A stretch of DNA of 64,000 nucleotides, taken from NCBI RefSeq assembly GCF_014126615.1, contig NZ_CP059896.1, forward strand, positions 2,366,501-2,430,500, written 5' to 3'. Origin of the DNA: Ciceribacter thiooxidans (GTDB lineage: Bacteria > Pseudomonadota > Alphaproteobacteria > Rhizobiales > Rhizobiaceae). Under the pieces are notes generated by a model. The model was not told where the DNA came from, did not search any database, and saw only the letters and a list, made by a program, of their open reading frames with translations. The translations under genes were made by a program, and so were the position numbers. Positions 17,244 to 26,724 of the stretch are shown here, one piece after another. Within the stretch, counting starts at the first letter, position 1. Each line of letters opens with the position of its first letter.

Positions 17244-17672
17244 TTACCGGCCGCGCTTGCGGCGCTGGCCGAGGCCCATTTCCTTGGCAAGGCGCGAGCG
17301 GGCTTCCGCATAGGCCGGGGCCACCATCGGGTAGTCGACCGGCAGGTCCCACTTCTCGCGGTATTCTTCCGGCGAAAGGTTGTGATGGGTCATCAGGTGC
17401 CGCTTCAGCGACTTGAAGGCGCCGCCGCATTCCAGGCAGATGATCTGGTCGTCCTGAACGGACTTGCGCACGGAAACCGCCGGCTTCGGCTTTTCGACGA
17501 CGGCAGCGGCGGGCGCAGGCGCGGTCGTGTTGCTCAGCGCCGCGTGCACATCGGCGATCAAATTCGGGAGGTCACCGACCGGGACCACGTGATTGCTTAC
17601 GTAGGCCGCGACGATATCGGCCGTCAATTCCACGAAAAGGTCATGGCCGGAGCCATGGGCGGAATCATTCAT
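17244..17672 (-). CDS. mucR: MucR/Ros zinc-finger transcriptional regulator
   Basis: A 142-residue H-NS-like global regulator. The N-terminal oligomerisation half is [20 protein letters not shown]. The C-terminal zinc finger has [19 protein letters not shown] with Cys79, Cys82, His92 and His97 as ligands, followed by [15 protein letters not shown] and the basic tail GQRRKRGR. The start at 17672 is chosen because AGGAG lies at the right distance; ATG 17678 would touch it. MucR represses many rhizobial genes for exopolysaccharide, motility and the cell cycle by binding AT-rich DNA. Its upstream gap is long and AT-rich, which fits autoregulation. Confidence 0.95.
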   Translation of the reverse strand: MNDSAHGSGHDLFVELTADIVAAYVSNHVVPVGDLPNLIADVHAALSNTTAPAPAAAVVEKPKPAVSVRKSVQDDQIICLECGGAFKSLKRHLMTHHNLSPEEYREKWDLPVDYPMVAPAYAEARSRLAKEMGLGQRRKRGR

Positions 17673-18101
17673 TGTCATTCTCCTGTTCAACATGTCTTGC
17701 CAAGCGCCGCCCTCATGGCCGGCCGCCACTCACCCAGCAAACCAGAACATGACCGCCGATGCCGCCCTGTTGAAACAACATGAAACCCACCCCTAGATTT
17801 CGAGTGGCAACGTCGGTCCCGCCTGTCTGGAAATGATGTTCCGGCATAGAGGCTGCATTAGAAAATCCACCTATTGCAGTATTCCTGCAAAAATAACTTG
17901 CGGAAGATTTCCGGCACAACCTCGGAACGCCAGTTCTCAAGACCAGTGCTCGACTTCAGCGATTATCATTGTTTGGCCGAATATCCAATTACTATTTTTA
18001 CCGGGTGGAGGCAGTCGAAATTCCGCTCTATTTCAGAGGAACTGCGCCGCTTGTGCTTTCGCACTGCAAATGGAATCACGAATCCGGCAGCGGAAAACGC
18101 G
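17673..18101. promoter_or_regulatory. long AT-rich upstream region of mucR
   Basis: About 430 bp between mucR and phaG stop with no gene. The part 17840-18010 is markedly AT-rich for this genome (for example AAAAATAACTTGCGGAAG near 17888 and TTATCATTG near 17962). AT-rich, T-A-step-containing DNA is what MucR binds, so autoregulation here is likely but inferred. Confidence 0.45.
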
Positions 18102-18437
18102 TCACGAACCATCTTTCTTCAGATCATCGCAGACGGACATCCGCGTCAACGGATAGCCGACCTTGTGGGCGGCGCGCGCCAGCAGGTGGGCGGAGACCGG
18201 CGCCGTCAGGATGAAGAAGAAGAAGGCGGCGAGCGCGCGGGCGAGCGTTGCGACGTCTCCGGCATGCAGGCCGACGGCGAGCAGCAGCAGGCCGGAGCCG
18301 ACGGTGCCCGCCTTCGAGGCGGCGTGCATGCGGGTGTAGAGGTCGGGCAGCCGGTTGATGCCGATCGCCGCGACCAACGCGAAGAGCGAGCCGCCGACGA
18401 TGAGCGCCGCGGTGACGAGGGCAAAGAGCACACTCAT
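18102..18437 (-). CDS. phaG: Na+/H+ (K+/H+) antiporter subunit G
   Basis: A 111-residue subunit with three membrane helices ([40 protein letters not shown], the conserved MnhG/PhaG motif; and the helix around [20 protein letters not shown]). It is the last gene of the leftward phaA-G operon. Its ATG overlaps the TGA that phaF would have after frameshift repair (ATGA at 18437-18434). Part of the multi-subunit Mrp-type complex that exchanges cations for protons in the inner membrane. Confidence 0.9.
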   Translation of the reverse strand: MSVLFALVTAALIVGGSLFALVAAIGINRLPDLYTRMHAASKAGTVGSGLLLLAVGLHAGDVATLARALAAFFFFILTAPVSAHLLARAAHKVGYPLTRMSVCDDLKKDGS

Positions 18438-18804
18438 GGTTTTGCCCCCTTAGCCGACGGCTTCTTCCGGTTCTTGGCCCCCTTGGCGCCCCCTTCGGGG
18501 TTGCGGCGGCCGCAGTCTCGCCCACCAGCCCGCGGGCGAGGATGAAGCGGGCGAAGGCGACCGTCGTCAGGAAGCCGACGAGGCCGAGCGAAATGGCGAT
18601 GTCGATATAGAGCGTGTAGCCGGTGCGGATCGCAAAGGCGGCGATGAAGCCGAGCACGATGCCGACCAGCATGTCGAGCGCCAGCACCCGGTCGGGTAGC
18701 GTCGGGCCGACCACCACGCGGAAAACGGTGAGCATGAAGGCGATGCCGAGCACGATCAGCGCGAAGGTGCAGGCGGTCTGGATGATGGCTTCGGGCGCCG
18801 TCAT
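18434..18804 (-). pseudogene. phaF: antiporter subunit F, C-terminal frameshift at C-run 18489-18493
   Basis: Residues 1-97 are a normal MnhF/PhaF: CTFALIVLGIAFMLTVFRVV, LPDRVLALDMLVGIVLGF and LYIDIAISLGLVGFLTTVAF, three helices. As given, the frame then runs on through phaG to 18124 as a basic nonsense tail. One more C in 18489-18493 restores a lysine-rich tail [19 protein letters not shown] and a TGA forming ATGA with phaG. Its ATG overlaps the phaE stop in the same way. Since the membrane core is intact, the protein may work even if the indel is real. Confidence 0.8.
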
Positions 18805-19274
18805 TCGAAAGCCTCCCTGATCTTGCGTTCGAAACCGTCGGCAATGTCGCGGCGGGCGGCCTCCGGGTCGGAACAGTCGATGGCGTGGACGTAGAGCGTC
18901 TTGCGGTCCTCGGAAACGTCGACCGAGAGCGTGCCCGGCGTCAGCGTGATGAGGTTGGCGAGCAGCGTGATCTCGAAATCGCGCGTCACCGTCAGCGGAT
19001 AGGCGAAGATACCGGGCTTGATGTCGACCGTCGGCGAGACGACCATGACCGCCACCTTCCAGGCCGATTTCGCAAGCTCGACGAAGAACAGCCAGGCGAG
19101 CGCGGCGACGCGAAAGGAACGGGTGAGATAACCGGTGCCGTTGACCTGCTCGCGGATGAGGCCGAGCGTGAAGGTCGAGAGCACGAAGCCGAAGACGAGG
19201 TTGAGCAGCGTGGCGCTGCCGGTCACCGCGGCCCAGACGATCGCCATCAAGAGGTTGATCGCGTAGAGGATCAT
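18801..19274 (-). CDS. phaE: antiporter subunit E
   Basis: 157 residues: two N-terminal helices (MILYAINLLMAIVWAAVTGS; LLNLVFGFVLSTFTLGLI), one near residue 65 (ALAWLFFVELAKSAWKVAVM), then the MnhE motif LLANLITLTPGTLSVDVSED. Start and stop each overlap a neighbour by four bases (ATGA), so phaD-E-F are translationally coupled. Family role: needed for assembly of the Mrp complex. Confidence 0.92.
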   Translation of the reverse strand: MILYAINLLMAIVWAAVTGSATLLNLVFGFVLSTFTLGLIREQVNGTGYLTRSFRVAALAWLFFVELAKSAWKVAVMVVSPTVDIKPGIFAYPLTVTRDFEITLLANLITLTPGTLSVDVSEDRKTLYVHAIDCSDPEAARRDIADGFERKIREAFE

Positions 19275-20854
19275 TGCGCGCCTCCTTCGGGGAAGACGGA
19301 CTGCAGATAGGCGGCGGGGTTGGAAAGCCCCTCTGCGGCGATCCGGCTCCAGCCGATCAGATGTTCCGGGAAGAGGCCGAACCAGACGACGAGCGCCGAA
19401 AGGAGAAGGATCGGCGCGAGCGCGGAAAACCGCGGCGCCTGAACCGGCGGCGCAAGCGCGATCGTCTCGATCGTCACCGGTACGGCCTCCGGCGCCGGGC
19501 GCCAGTAGGCGAGCAGGAACACCCGCCCGAAGGCGATGGTGAGAAGGAATCCGGAAAGCAGGATCGAACCCGCCAGCCACCAGGCGCCGATATCGATCGC
19601 CGACTTGACCAGCATCGCCTTCGGCCAGAAGCCGGAAAGCGGCGGCAGGCCACTCGCGGCGAAGAAGAGTGCGAGCGACAGCGCGGCAAAGCCCGGCGCC
19701 TTCGCATAGAGGCCGCTCAGGCCCGCAAGCGAGAAGCTGCCGCCGATCCGTGCGGCCTCGCCGGCGAGCAGGTAGAGCGCCGTCATCAGCACGATCGAAT
19801 GGAGCGCGTAGAAGATCGCCGCCGAGAGCCCCGGATTGCCGCCGATCGCGACACCGGCCAGCATGTTGCCGATGCCGGCGATGACGACGAAGCCGAGCAT
19901 GCGGCGGATATCGGCCTGGGCGAGCGCGCCCATCGCGGCGAGCACCATGGTTGCGGCGGCCGCGATGCCGATCACCAGGCTGAGCGCCTCACCCTCGACG
20001 GGGAAGAGCATGACCATGGTGCGCAGCAGCGCGTAGACCCCGACCTTGGTGAGCAGGCCGGCGAAGAGCGCCGAAACGACGATGCGCGGCGTGTGGTAGG
20101 AGGCGGGCAGCCAGAAATTGACCGGGAAGGCCGCAGCCTTCATGCCGAAGGCGAGCACGAAGAGCGCGCCGAGCGTCATCAGCGGCGCGGTGCCGCGATG
20201 CTCGATCGCCTTGCGGGCGATGTCGGCCATGTTGAGCGTGCCGAAGATCGCATAGAGATAGCCGACGGCGATCAGGAAGAGCGTCGTGCCGATGAGGTTC
20301 AGCACCGAATATTTAAGCGCCCCGTCGATCTGCTCGCGCTCGGAACCGAGGATCAGGAGGCCGAAGGAGGAGATCAGCAGCACCTCGAACCAGACGTAGA
20401 GGTTGAAGATGTCGCCGGTGAGGAAGGCGCCGGAGACGCCGGCCATCAGCACCATCAGGAAGGGATAGAAACCGTAGCGCCGGCCGCTGACGCCGATGTC
20501 CTTCGTCGCGTAGACGGCGCCGACGAGTGCCACCACCGCGGCGGTAAGCGCAAAGAGCGCGCCGGCGACATCGACGGTAAACGCGATGCCGAAGGGCGGC
20601 AGCCAGCGCCCCATCATCATCGTCACCGGTCCGCCGGCGAGCACCCTGCCGAGCAGCAGGAAATCGACGGCGACGAGGATCGAAAGGCCGATGATCGCGA
20701 CGATCGCATGGAGCCGGATCGTGTGGCGCATCATCATCAGCGCCGCCCCGAAGCCGAGCGACAGCGCCACCGGCAGGATGACCAGCCACTGGTCCGCCGC
20801 AGCGGGCGCCATGACCCAGGCGTGGGCGAAATCGACGGAGGAAGAAGCGGCCAT
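19271..20854 (-). CDS. phaD: antiporter subunit D (NuoN/NuoM-like)
   Basis: A 527-residue polytopic protein of about 14 helices, homologous to Complex I antiporter subunits. Typical segments are LYVWFEVLLISSFGLLILGS, FALAFGMKAAAFPVNFWLP-type text (here VLAFGMKAAAFPVNFWLPAS) with the conserved Lys, and SYHTPRIVVSALFAGLLTKV. It is a likely cation/proton channel of the complex. The 184 bp between phaC and phaD carry a type A repeat, unusual inside an operon. Confidence 0.93.
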   Translation of the reverse strand: MAASSSVDFAHAWVMAPAAADQWLVILPVALSLGFGAALMMMRHTIRLHAIVAIIGLSILVAVDFLLLGRVLAGGPVTMMMGRWLPPFGIAFTVDVAGALFALTAAVVALVGAVYATKDIGVSGRRYGFYPFLMVLMAGVSGAFLTGDIFNLYVWFEVLLISSFGLLILGSEREQIDGALKYSVLNLIGTTLFLIAVGYLYAIFGTLNMADIARKAIEHRGTAPLMTLGALFVLAFGMKAAAFPVNFWLPASYHTPRIVVSALFAGLLTKVGVYALLRTMVMLFPVEGEALSLVIGIAAAATMVLAAMGALAQADIRRMLGFVVIAGIGNMLAGVAIGGNPGLSAAIFYALHSIVLMTALYLLAGEAARIGGSFSLAGLSGLYAKAPGFAALSLALFFAASGLPPLSGFWPKAMLVKSAIDIGAWWLAGSILLSGFLLTIAFGRVFLLAYWRPAPEAVPVTIETIALAPPVQAPRFSALAPILLLSALVVWFGLFPEHLIGWSRIAAEGLSNPAAYLQSVFPEGGAQ

Positions 20855-20874
20855 CAGCGGCTACCCCCGTGCGG

Positions 20875-21020
20875 CCGCTTGCGCCGCCCCTCATCCGCCT
20901 GCCGGCACCTTCTCCCCGTCAGAACGGGGAGAAGGGACAAGCGGCCGACGCAGGGTCGAAGCGGCAGACGTCCCCTCTCCCCGCAGGCGGGGAGAGGGTC
21001 AGGGTGAGGGGCAAACGTCA
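20875..21020. repeat. type A palindromic repeat inside the pha operon
   Basis: Between phaD and phaC. The hairpin TTCTCCCCGTCAGAACGGGG is preceded by CCCTCATCCGCCTGCCGGCA and followed by a second hairpin, TCTCCCCGCAGGCGGGGAGA, with GGGTCAGGGTGAGGGGCA. The same pair of hairpins in opposite order occurs at 31222-31330 and 62873-62972. Confidence 0.85.
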
Positions 21021-21038
21021 TCGGCAGCATCATCACAC

Positions 21039-21416
21039 TCAATATCCCATCGGCGGCAGCGGCTGGTCTTCCGGCTCGGCCACCCGCATCTCGTCGGTGT
21101 CGTCCGTCCCGAGGTCCTGATAGGCGCGGTAGGTGAGCACCAGCAGGAAGCAGAAGAAGGAGAAGGAAATCACGATCGCCGTCAGGATGAGCGCCTGCGG
21201 CAGCGGATTGGCGGCACCGGCGTGAAGCGTTTCGGAGCCCTCCGGGATGATCGGCGGCACCGCGGCGGTGAGCCGCCCGGTGGTGAAGAGCAAGAGGTTC
21301 ACCGCATTGCCGAGGATGGCGATGCCGAGCAGCACGCGCACGATGCGCTTCGACATCATCAGGTAGAGCGCGACGGCGAAGAAGATGCCGACGAGGCCGG
21401 AAAACAGCGCTTCCAT
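21039..21416 (-). CDS. phaC: antiporter subunit C (NuoK-like)
   Basis: 125 residues, three helices, with MSKRIVRVLLGIAILGNAVN then LLLFTTGRL and PLPQALILTAIVISFSFFCF, the MnhC/NuoK pattern. The start overlaps the phaB stop as TGATG (21418-21414). The tail DDTDEMRVAEPEDQPLPP is acidic and cytoplasmic. Confidence 0.92.
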   Translation of the reverse strand: MEALFSGLVGIFFAVALYLMMSKRIVRVLLGIAILGNAVNLLLFTTGRLTAAVPPIIPEGSETLHAGAANPLPQALILTAIVISFSFFCFLLVLTYRAYQDLGTDDTDEMRVAEPEDQPLPPMGY

Positions 21417-21835
21417 CAGTCGTTTTCCCTTTCCTCGAGCGCCAGCGCAATGGAGGTGATCGCCCCCACCACGACGAGATAGACGCCGATGTCGAAGGAC
21501 ATGACGGTGGCGAGCGGCACCTCGACCCCGAAGAAGCTCGGGTAGATCCAGAGCCCGGTCATGAAGGGCACGCCGAAGGCGGCGGAGAGGAAGCCGGAGA
21601 GGCAGGCGAGCATGAGGCCTGCGCCGGCGATCGACATCGGGTGGAACCAGAGCGCGCGCCGCACCGCCTGCACGCCGAAGGCGATACCGTAGATGGCGAA
21701 GGCGGACGCCGCGATCAGCCCGCCGATGAAGCCGCCGCCCGGCTCGTTGTGGCCGCGCAAGAGCACGAAGATCGAAAAGAGGATCATCAGCGCAGTGAGG
21801 AACGGCGCGACGGTGCGAAAGATCAGCGTGTTCAT
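21416..21835 (-). CDS. phaB: antiporter subunit B
   Basis: 139 residues with four helices and the MnhB motif [20 protein letters not shown]. The start [16 protein letters not shown] at 21835 follows AAGGGG; a longer open frame upstream only runs through repeat DNA. Separated from phaA by about 200 bp of type B repeat. Because phaA also carries extra C-terminal hydrophobic segments, B is a separate gene here, not fused. Confidence 0.92.
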   Translation of the reverse strand: MNTLIFRTVAPFLTALMILFSIFVLLRGHNEPGGGFIGGLIAASAFAIYGIAFGVQAVRRALWFHPMSIAGAGLMLACLSGFLSAAFGVPFMTGLWIYPSFFGVEVPLATVMSFDIGVYLVVVGAITSIALALEEREND

Positions 21836-21867
21836 GGGCGTACCCCTTTGCGGCAGGCCTCGCGCAA

Positions 21868-22030
21868 GTGCGCCCCCCTCTGCCCTCCCGGGCATCTCCC
21901 CCTCAAGGGGGAGATCGGCGAGAGGCCGGGCTCTCCGGCCCATGGAAGTTCGAGTGAAGGATGAGGCGGCACGCAGGTCCGATCTCCCCCCTTGAGGGGG
22001 AGATGTCACGAAGTGACAGAGGGGGGTGAA
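21868..22030. repeat. type B palindromic repeat pair inside the pha operon
   Basis: Two type B arms in inverted orientation between phaB and phaA: 21869-21920 (CATCTCCCCCTCAAGGGGGA) and 21980-22028 (CTTGAGGGGGAGATGTCACG then AAGTGACAGAGGGGGG). Together they could fold the intercistronic RNA into a long hairpin. Confidence 0.85.
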
Positions 22031-22039
22031 GCACAATCA

Positions 22040-24448
22040 TCATGCCTTGCCCTCCTTACGCGCGCGCTTCTTCGATGACGGTTTTGCCGGCTCGACGGGC
22101 GAGACGACGGCGGCCGTGACCGGCGGCACGGGCGCGATGCGGATGCGGATCAATGCCAGGATCGCAAGCCCGGTGATCATCACCACCGAAATCTCGCCGA
22201 GCGTATCTGTGCCGCGGAAGTCGACGATGATGACGTTCACGACGTTGGCGCCGTGGGCGATCGCCTTGGAATAGGCATTGAAGAAATCGGTGAGAGCGCC
22301 GTTGAAGGGAAGCTGCGTCGTCTTCAGCAGCATCAGCGCGAAGCCGAGACCGCCGGCGGCCGCGATCGTGCCGTCGAAGACAAGCTCGCGCAGCGTGCGG
22401 TGATCGGAGGGCGACAGCCGGAGCCGCGTCATGACCAGCGCCAGGATGACGACCGAGAGCGTCTCGACCATGAACTGGGTGAAAGAGAGGTCCGGCGCGC
22501 CGAAAAGCAGGAAGATGACGGCGACGGCAAAACCCTGGATGCCAAGCGAGACGATGGCGGTCAGCCGGTCGCCAGCCGTCAGCACGGCGAAGAGGCCGAT
22601 GATGGCGATGGCGAAGAAGGTGAGCTGGTGGAAGCCGACATCTTCCGGCCAGACGGGCATCGCCGGCAGCTCGCCATAGACGAAGGGCGGCACCAGCAGC
22701 ACGACCGCGAGCAGCACGAAGGTCGCCGTCACGTAGACGTCGAGGCGGCCGTCCTGCACGATCCGCGTGACGCGGAAGGAGAGCCGGACGAGCCCGCGGA
22801 TGAAGGCATCGAAGCCGCGATCCGGCCCCGGTCCGAGGATGTCGAGCAGGCGCGCCATGCCGCCGCGAACGGCCGACAACGACAGATAGAGGCCGACGCC
22901 GATGGCGATCGTCAGCACGGAGAGCGCAAGCGGCACGCCGATATGCGGCATCAGACCGATGGTGACCGTCTCCGCCTCGCCGGCGACGGCGCTCGCCATC
23001 GGCGAGGAGACGTAACGGTGCGACAGGCCGGAGAGCACGGCGGCGACAAGGCCGGATAGCGCAAGCACGGCCGGTCCGAGCCAGAGCAGCGCCGGGCCTT
23101 CATGGGCGTGCTTCGGTGTCTTGACCTCGCGCCCGAGGAAAGGCTTCAGCGCCACCGCGAAGGCGACGGCGAACATCAGCGCATTGCCGGCAACGGCGAC
23201 GCCCGTGAAGAGGATGGCGCGCGGATCACCGCCGGCGAGTGCGGCATAGATCTCCTCCTTGGCGAGGAAGCCGAAGAAGGGCGGCAGGCCGGCCATCGAG
23301 AGCGCCGCAAGCACGGCGGCGGCGAAGGTGATCGGCATCGCCTTCCTCAAGCCGCCGAGTTTCGTCACGTCGCGGGTGCCCGATTCGTGGTCGATCAGGC
23401 CGGCGACCATGAAGAGCGCGCCCTTGAACATCGAATGGGCGACGAGATAGAGCACGGCCGCCTCGACGGCATAGGGCGAGCCGAAGCCGGTCAGCATCAC
23501 GAGAAGGCCGAGCGAAGCGACCGTCGTATAGGCGAGCATCAGCTTCAGGTCCGTCTGGCGCACCGCCAGCAGTCCGCCGACGAGCAGCGTCACGCCGCCG
23601 AAGAGCGGCAGCAGCAGTTCCCAGGCGGGCGTTGCCCCCATCACCGGATTGAGCCGCATCAACAGGTAGACGCCGGCCTTCACCATGGTCGCGGAATGCA
23701 GGTAGGCGGAAACCGGCGTCGGCGCCTCCATGGCGTTCGGCAGCCAGAAATGGAAGGGGAACTGCGCCGACTTGGTGAAGGCACCGCCGAGCACGAGCAG
23801 AAGCGCCGCCCAATAGAACGGGCTTTCGCGCAGCACGTCGCCGCCGTGGACGAGCAGCGAAAGCTGGGTGACGCCGGAGATGTCCCAGAGGAAGATGAGG
23901 CCGGCGAGCAGCAGCAGTCCACCGCCGCCCGTCACCACCAATGCCTGCAGGGCCGCCCGCCGCGAGGCCTCGCGGGCATGATCGAAGCCGATCAGCAGGA
24001 AGGAGGTGATCGAGGTCAGTTCCCAGAAGACGAAGAGCATCAGCAGGCTGTCGGAGACGACGACGCCGAGCATCGAGCCCATGAACATCAGGATGAAGGA
24101 GAAGAACCGCCCCTGCTGCGGGTGACCCTTCATGTAGCCGCCGGAATAGAGCACGATCAGCGTGCCGATGCCGGTGATCAAGAGCGCGAAGGTGAGCGAG
24201 AGCCCGTCGAGGAACCAGGAGAAGGAAAGGCCGAGGCTCGGCACCCACGGATAGCCGCCGGTGACGACCTCGCCGCCGGCGATTTCCGGCAGAAAGCCGG
24301 CGAAATGGGCGAAGGCGAAGGCCGGGACCAGCGCCAGAAGCCAGGCGGCGTTGTGGCCGAGACGGGCGGTGAGAACGGGCGCGAGTGCAGCGCCGGCAAA
24401 GGGCAGAAGCATTGCGAGCAATGTCAGGCCGGCTCCATCCACGGGCAT
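22040..24448 (-). CDS. phaA: antiporter subunit A (NuoL-like, with C-terminal extension)
   Basis: An 802-residue polytopic subunit, the first gene of the pha operon. NuoL-type segments include VFWELTSITSFLLIGFDHAR, FPFHFWLPNAMEAPTPVSAY then LHSATMVKAGVYLLMRL, and AMPITFAAAVLAALSMAGLP. The C-terminal third (FGAPDLSFTQFMVETLSVVI; ADVVNVIIVDFRGTDTLGE-like, here ANVVNVIIVDFRGTDTLGE) is the MbhD/E-like extension of MrpA. Lys-rich tail. The start at 24448 follows GAAGGAGA. In Sinorhizobium such pha systems confer K+ or Na+ and pH tolerance; the ion cannot be decided here. Confidence 0.93.
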   Translation of the reverse strand: MPVDGAGLTLLAMLLPFAGAALAPVLTARLGHNAAWLLALVPAFAFAHFAGFLPEIAGGEVVTGGYPWVPSLGLSFSWFLDGLSLTFALLITGIGTLIVLYSGGYMKGHPQQGRFFSFILMFMGSMLGVVVSDSLLMLFVFWELTSITSFLLIGFDHAREASRRAALQALVVTGGGGLLLLAGLIFLWDISGVTQLSLLVHGGDVLRESPFYWAALLLVLGGAFTKSAQFPFHFWLPNAMEAPTPVSAYLHSATMVKAGVYLLMRLNPVMGATPAWELLLPLFGGVTLLVGGLLAVRQTDLKLMLAYTTVASLGLLVMLTGFGSPYAVEAAVLYLVAHSMFKGALFMVAGLIDHESGTRDVTKLGGLRKAMPITFAAAVLAALSMAGLPPFFGFLAKEEIYAALAGGDPRAILFTGVAVAGNALMFAVAFAVALKPFLGREVKTPKHAHEGPALLWLGPAVLALSGLVAAVLSGLSHRYVSSPMASAVAGEAETVTIGLMPHIGVPLALSVLTIAIGVGLYLSLSAVRGGMARLLDILGPGPDRGFDAFIRGLVRLSFRVTRIVQDGRLDVYVTATFVLLAVVLLVPPFVYGELPAMPVWPEDVGFHQLTFFAIAIIGLFAVLTAGDRLTAIVSLGIQGFAVAVIFLLFGAPDLSFTQFMVETLSVVILALVMTRLRLSPSDHRTLRELVFDGTIAAAGGLGFALMLLKTTQLPFNGALTDFFNAYSKAIAHGANVVNVIIVDFRGTDTLGEISVVMITGLAILALIRIRIAPVPPVTAAVVSPVEPAKPSSKKRARKEGKA

Positions 24449-24721
24449 CTGTTCTCCTTCTTCACGCAGCGCGGCGGAACCTTTCAGCCCTCGCCGGAGG
24501 TGCCCATCCTGTTAGGGCAAAGAGGCCCCCGCCTCAAGGGCAAAGGGAATTTCCGGCCCGGACGGCATCCGCCCGGACATGTCGCGCGGCAGTGTTGGAA
24601 AATGCGCCTGCCAATGCAAGCGGTCGGCGCCCGCGCAGGCCGGTCAAAATTCCGTTATCCCCCGGAAATCGGAGGGAGGCGATGCAATGAAGCGCCGGAC
24701 GGTGGGGCGCGCCGCCCGGCT

Positions 24722-26065
24722 TCACCGCATGGAGAAGAGTTCCTGATGGAAGCGCTTCTTGACGTCGAAGCCCTGGCCGGCGAGATCGCGCTTCAGGGCA
24801 TCGGCAAAACCGACGGGACCGCAGAACCAGACACTCGCCTCCCGCCACTCCGGCACCGCCGCACGGATCCGCTCCCCGGTCAGCAGGCCGTCGCGGGCGT
24901 TGATGAAGATATGCAGCCGCACGCCGGCGGCCGCGGCATCGGCCGTCAGACGCGCAAACGCGTCCTCGTCGAGCTCGGCCGAGGAGTGAAAGAGGTCGAT
25001 CGCCTGGCCGGCACGCCGGTCGGGCTGCGCCGCGAGGTATTTCATCCGGGCGATGAAGGGCGTGATACCGATGCCGCCGCCGATCCAGATCTGGCGGGGA
25101 CATCCGTCGTCGAAGGTGAAGCGGCCATAGGGACCCTCGACCCGCACTTCCTGGCCGACGCTCAGCGTATCCGGCAGACGGCTCGTGTAATCCCCGAGCG
25201 CCTTGGTGATGAAGGTGATGCTGCGGTCGGTGGCATTCCAGGCCGAGGCGATGGTGAAGGGATGCGCGCCCTCGCCCTTGTCGGAGGTGACGAAGGCGAA
25301 CTGGCCGGGCTCGTGGCCGCACCAGCCGGGCTCCATCGTCATGCCGATCTCGAGCGCGCGGACGCCGGGATATTTCGTGAGCGCGGTGATGTTGCCCATC
25401 GCCTGCCGGCTGATCCCCACCCGCCGCAGGAGGACAATGACGGCGGCGACGGTGCCGCAGGCAAGCAGCACGGCGAGCACGACGCCGAGCGGCTGCGTCC
25501 AGTAGGCGAATTCGGCAAGCACCACCGTGTGGAAGGCGAGCACGAGATAGGTGACGGCGAGCAGCCGGTGCGTCTTGAAGAACCACCAGTAGGAAAAGCG
25601 CGGAACGAGCGCCAGCACGATCAGCAGGACGGAGATATAGAAGGCCCATTCGCCGAGCCCTTCGGCGGGATCACGAAGGCCCGCGAGGAATTGCTGGACG
25701 GGGTTTTCGATCGGCGGGCGCGGGCCCCGCTCCGGCCGCGTGACGAGGCCGAGGTCGATCGCCCAGCCGGCGCCTTCGAACCAGAGCCAGTGGGCGAGCG
25801 AGAAGACCAGGGCGGAAATGCCGAGCCACCTGTGCAGCCGGTACATCTTGTCGAGCCCGCCGAGCCAGGTCTCCGGCCAGCCGGGCCTCAGCGCCAGGAC
25901 GAGCGCGATGCTCATCGCGCCGATGGCGAGGACGCCGCTGTACTGGATCATCGCTGCACGCAGCGCAAAGACGTTTTCCGACTGGAAGACGTCCGGCTCG
26001 GCGGCGAGCCAGAGCAGGCTCAAAAGGACCAGTGTTCCCCACAAGGCGAGTTTGATACTGCGCAT
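24722..26065 (-). CDS. ferric-reductase-like membrane flavoprotein
   Basis: About 447 residues from [10 protein letters not shown]. Six or so helices with paired haem-ligand histidines ([10 protein letters not shown] and [21 protein letters not shown] and [11 protein letters not shown]), then a cytoplasmic ferredoxin-reductase module: FAD-binding HPFTIASAW and NAD-binding [15 protein letters not shown], ending VWFCGPVGF. Family: FRE/NOX-like oxidoreductases moving electrons from NAD(P)H across the membrane. The start at 26065 has GAGGGGAAG upstream. Substrate unknown (ferric iron is the family default). Confidence 0.85.
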   Translation of the reverse strand: MRSIKLALWGTLVLLSLLWLAAEPDVFQSENVFALRAAMIQYSGVLAIGAMSIALVLALRPGWPETWLGGLDKMYRLHRWLGISALVFSLAHWLWFEGAGWAIDLGLVTRPERGPRPPIENPVQQFLAGLRDPAEGLGEWAFYISVLLIVLALVPRFSYWWFFKTHRLLAVTYLVLAFHTVVLAEFAYWTQPLGVVLAVLLACGTVAAVIVLLRRVGISRQAMGNITALTKYPGVRALEIGMTMEPGWCGHEPGQFAFVTSDKGEGAHPFTIASAWNATDRSITFITKALGDYTSRLPDTLSVGQEVRVEGPYGRFTFDDGCPRQIWIGGGIGITPFIARMKYLAAQPDRRAGQAIDLFHSSAELDEDAFARLTADAAAAGVRLHIFINARDGLLTGERIRAAVPEWREASVWFCGPVGFADALKRDLAGQGFDVKKRFHQELFSMR

Positions 26066-26274
26066 GGCACGCTTCCCCTCTTCGCGGCAGAAACCGGCAG
26101 CCGGAACCGAAGAGAGGGTGCCCCTCGGCGTCCCCGGCCCGTCCCCCGACTGCGGATGAGTCCGCACGTCTCTTATACAGGCAAAGCGCGCCGGCGCCGA
26201 GGAGGAGCTGCAGGCGCAATTGTCGCGGCGGTTCCGGCGCCCTATCTTTGGCAGGACGAACAGGGAGACGAGCG

Positions 26275-26687
26275 ATGACCAACGACGTGACGACGACCCG
26301 GATCGAAAAGACCGACGAGGAATGGCGCGGGCAGCTGACGGCGGAGCAGTACCATATCCTGCGCGAGCACGGCACCGAACGGCCCTTCACCGGCCCCTAC
26401 TGGAACACCTTCCAGCTCGGGCTCTACCGCTGCGCGGCCTGCGACACGCCGCTCTTCCGCTCCGATACCAAGTTCGACGCCGGCTGCGGCTGGCCGAGCT
26501 ATTTCGCACCGGTCAGGCCGGGGCAGTCACCGAGCACCGCGACACCTCGCACGGCATGGTGCGCACCGAAATCCGCTGCGGTACCTGCGGCGGCCACCTC
26601 GGCCACGTCTTCCCCGACGGCCCGAAACCGACGGGCCTGCGCTACTGCACCAACGGCCACGCGATGGTGTTCGAGCCGGAGGGGTGA
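26275..26687 (+). pseudogene. msrB: methionine-R-sulfoxide reductase MsrB, frameshift at G-run 26520-26523
   Basis: First part: [40 protein letters not shown], zinc-site [11 protein letters not shown], and [17 protein letters not shown]. After four G at 26520-26523 the frame slips; the second part is [20 protein letters not shown], the second zinc pair [15 protein letters not shown], and catalytic [15 protein letters not shown]. One extra G restores a normal protein of about 137 residues. Repairs oxidised methionine with thioredoxin. The start follows GGGAGACG. Confidence 0.88.
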
Positions 26688-26724
26688 AGGGGAAAGGGAC
26701 GGCGTTCCGCCTCCCCCGCCCCTT

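Noticed and set aside
23102..26278. A 1058-codon open frame on the plus strand
   Set aside because: It runs antisense to phaA and the ferric-reductase gene, both of which have clear motifs and ribosome sites; the long frame is a by-product of high GC codon use.
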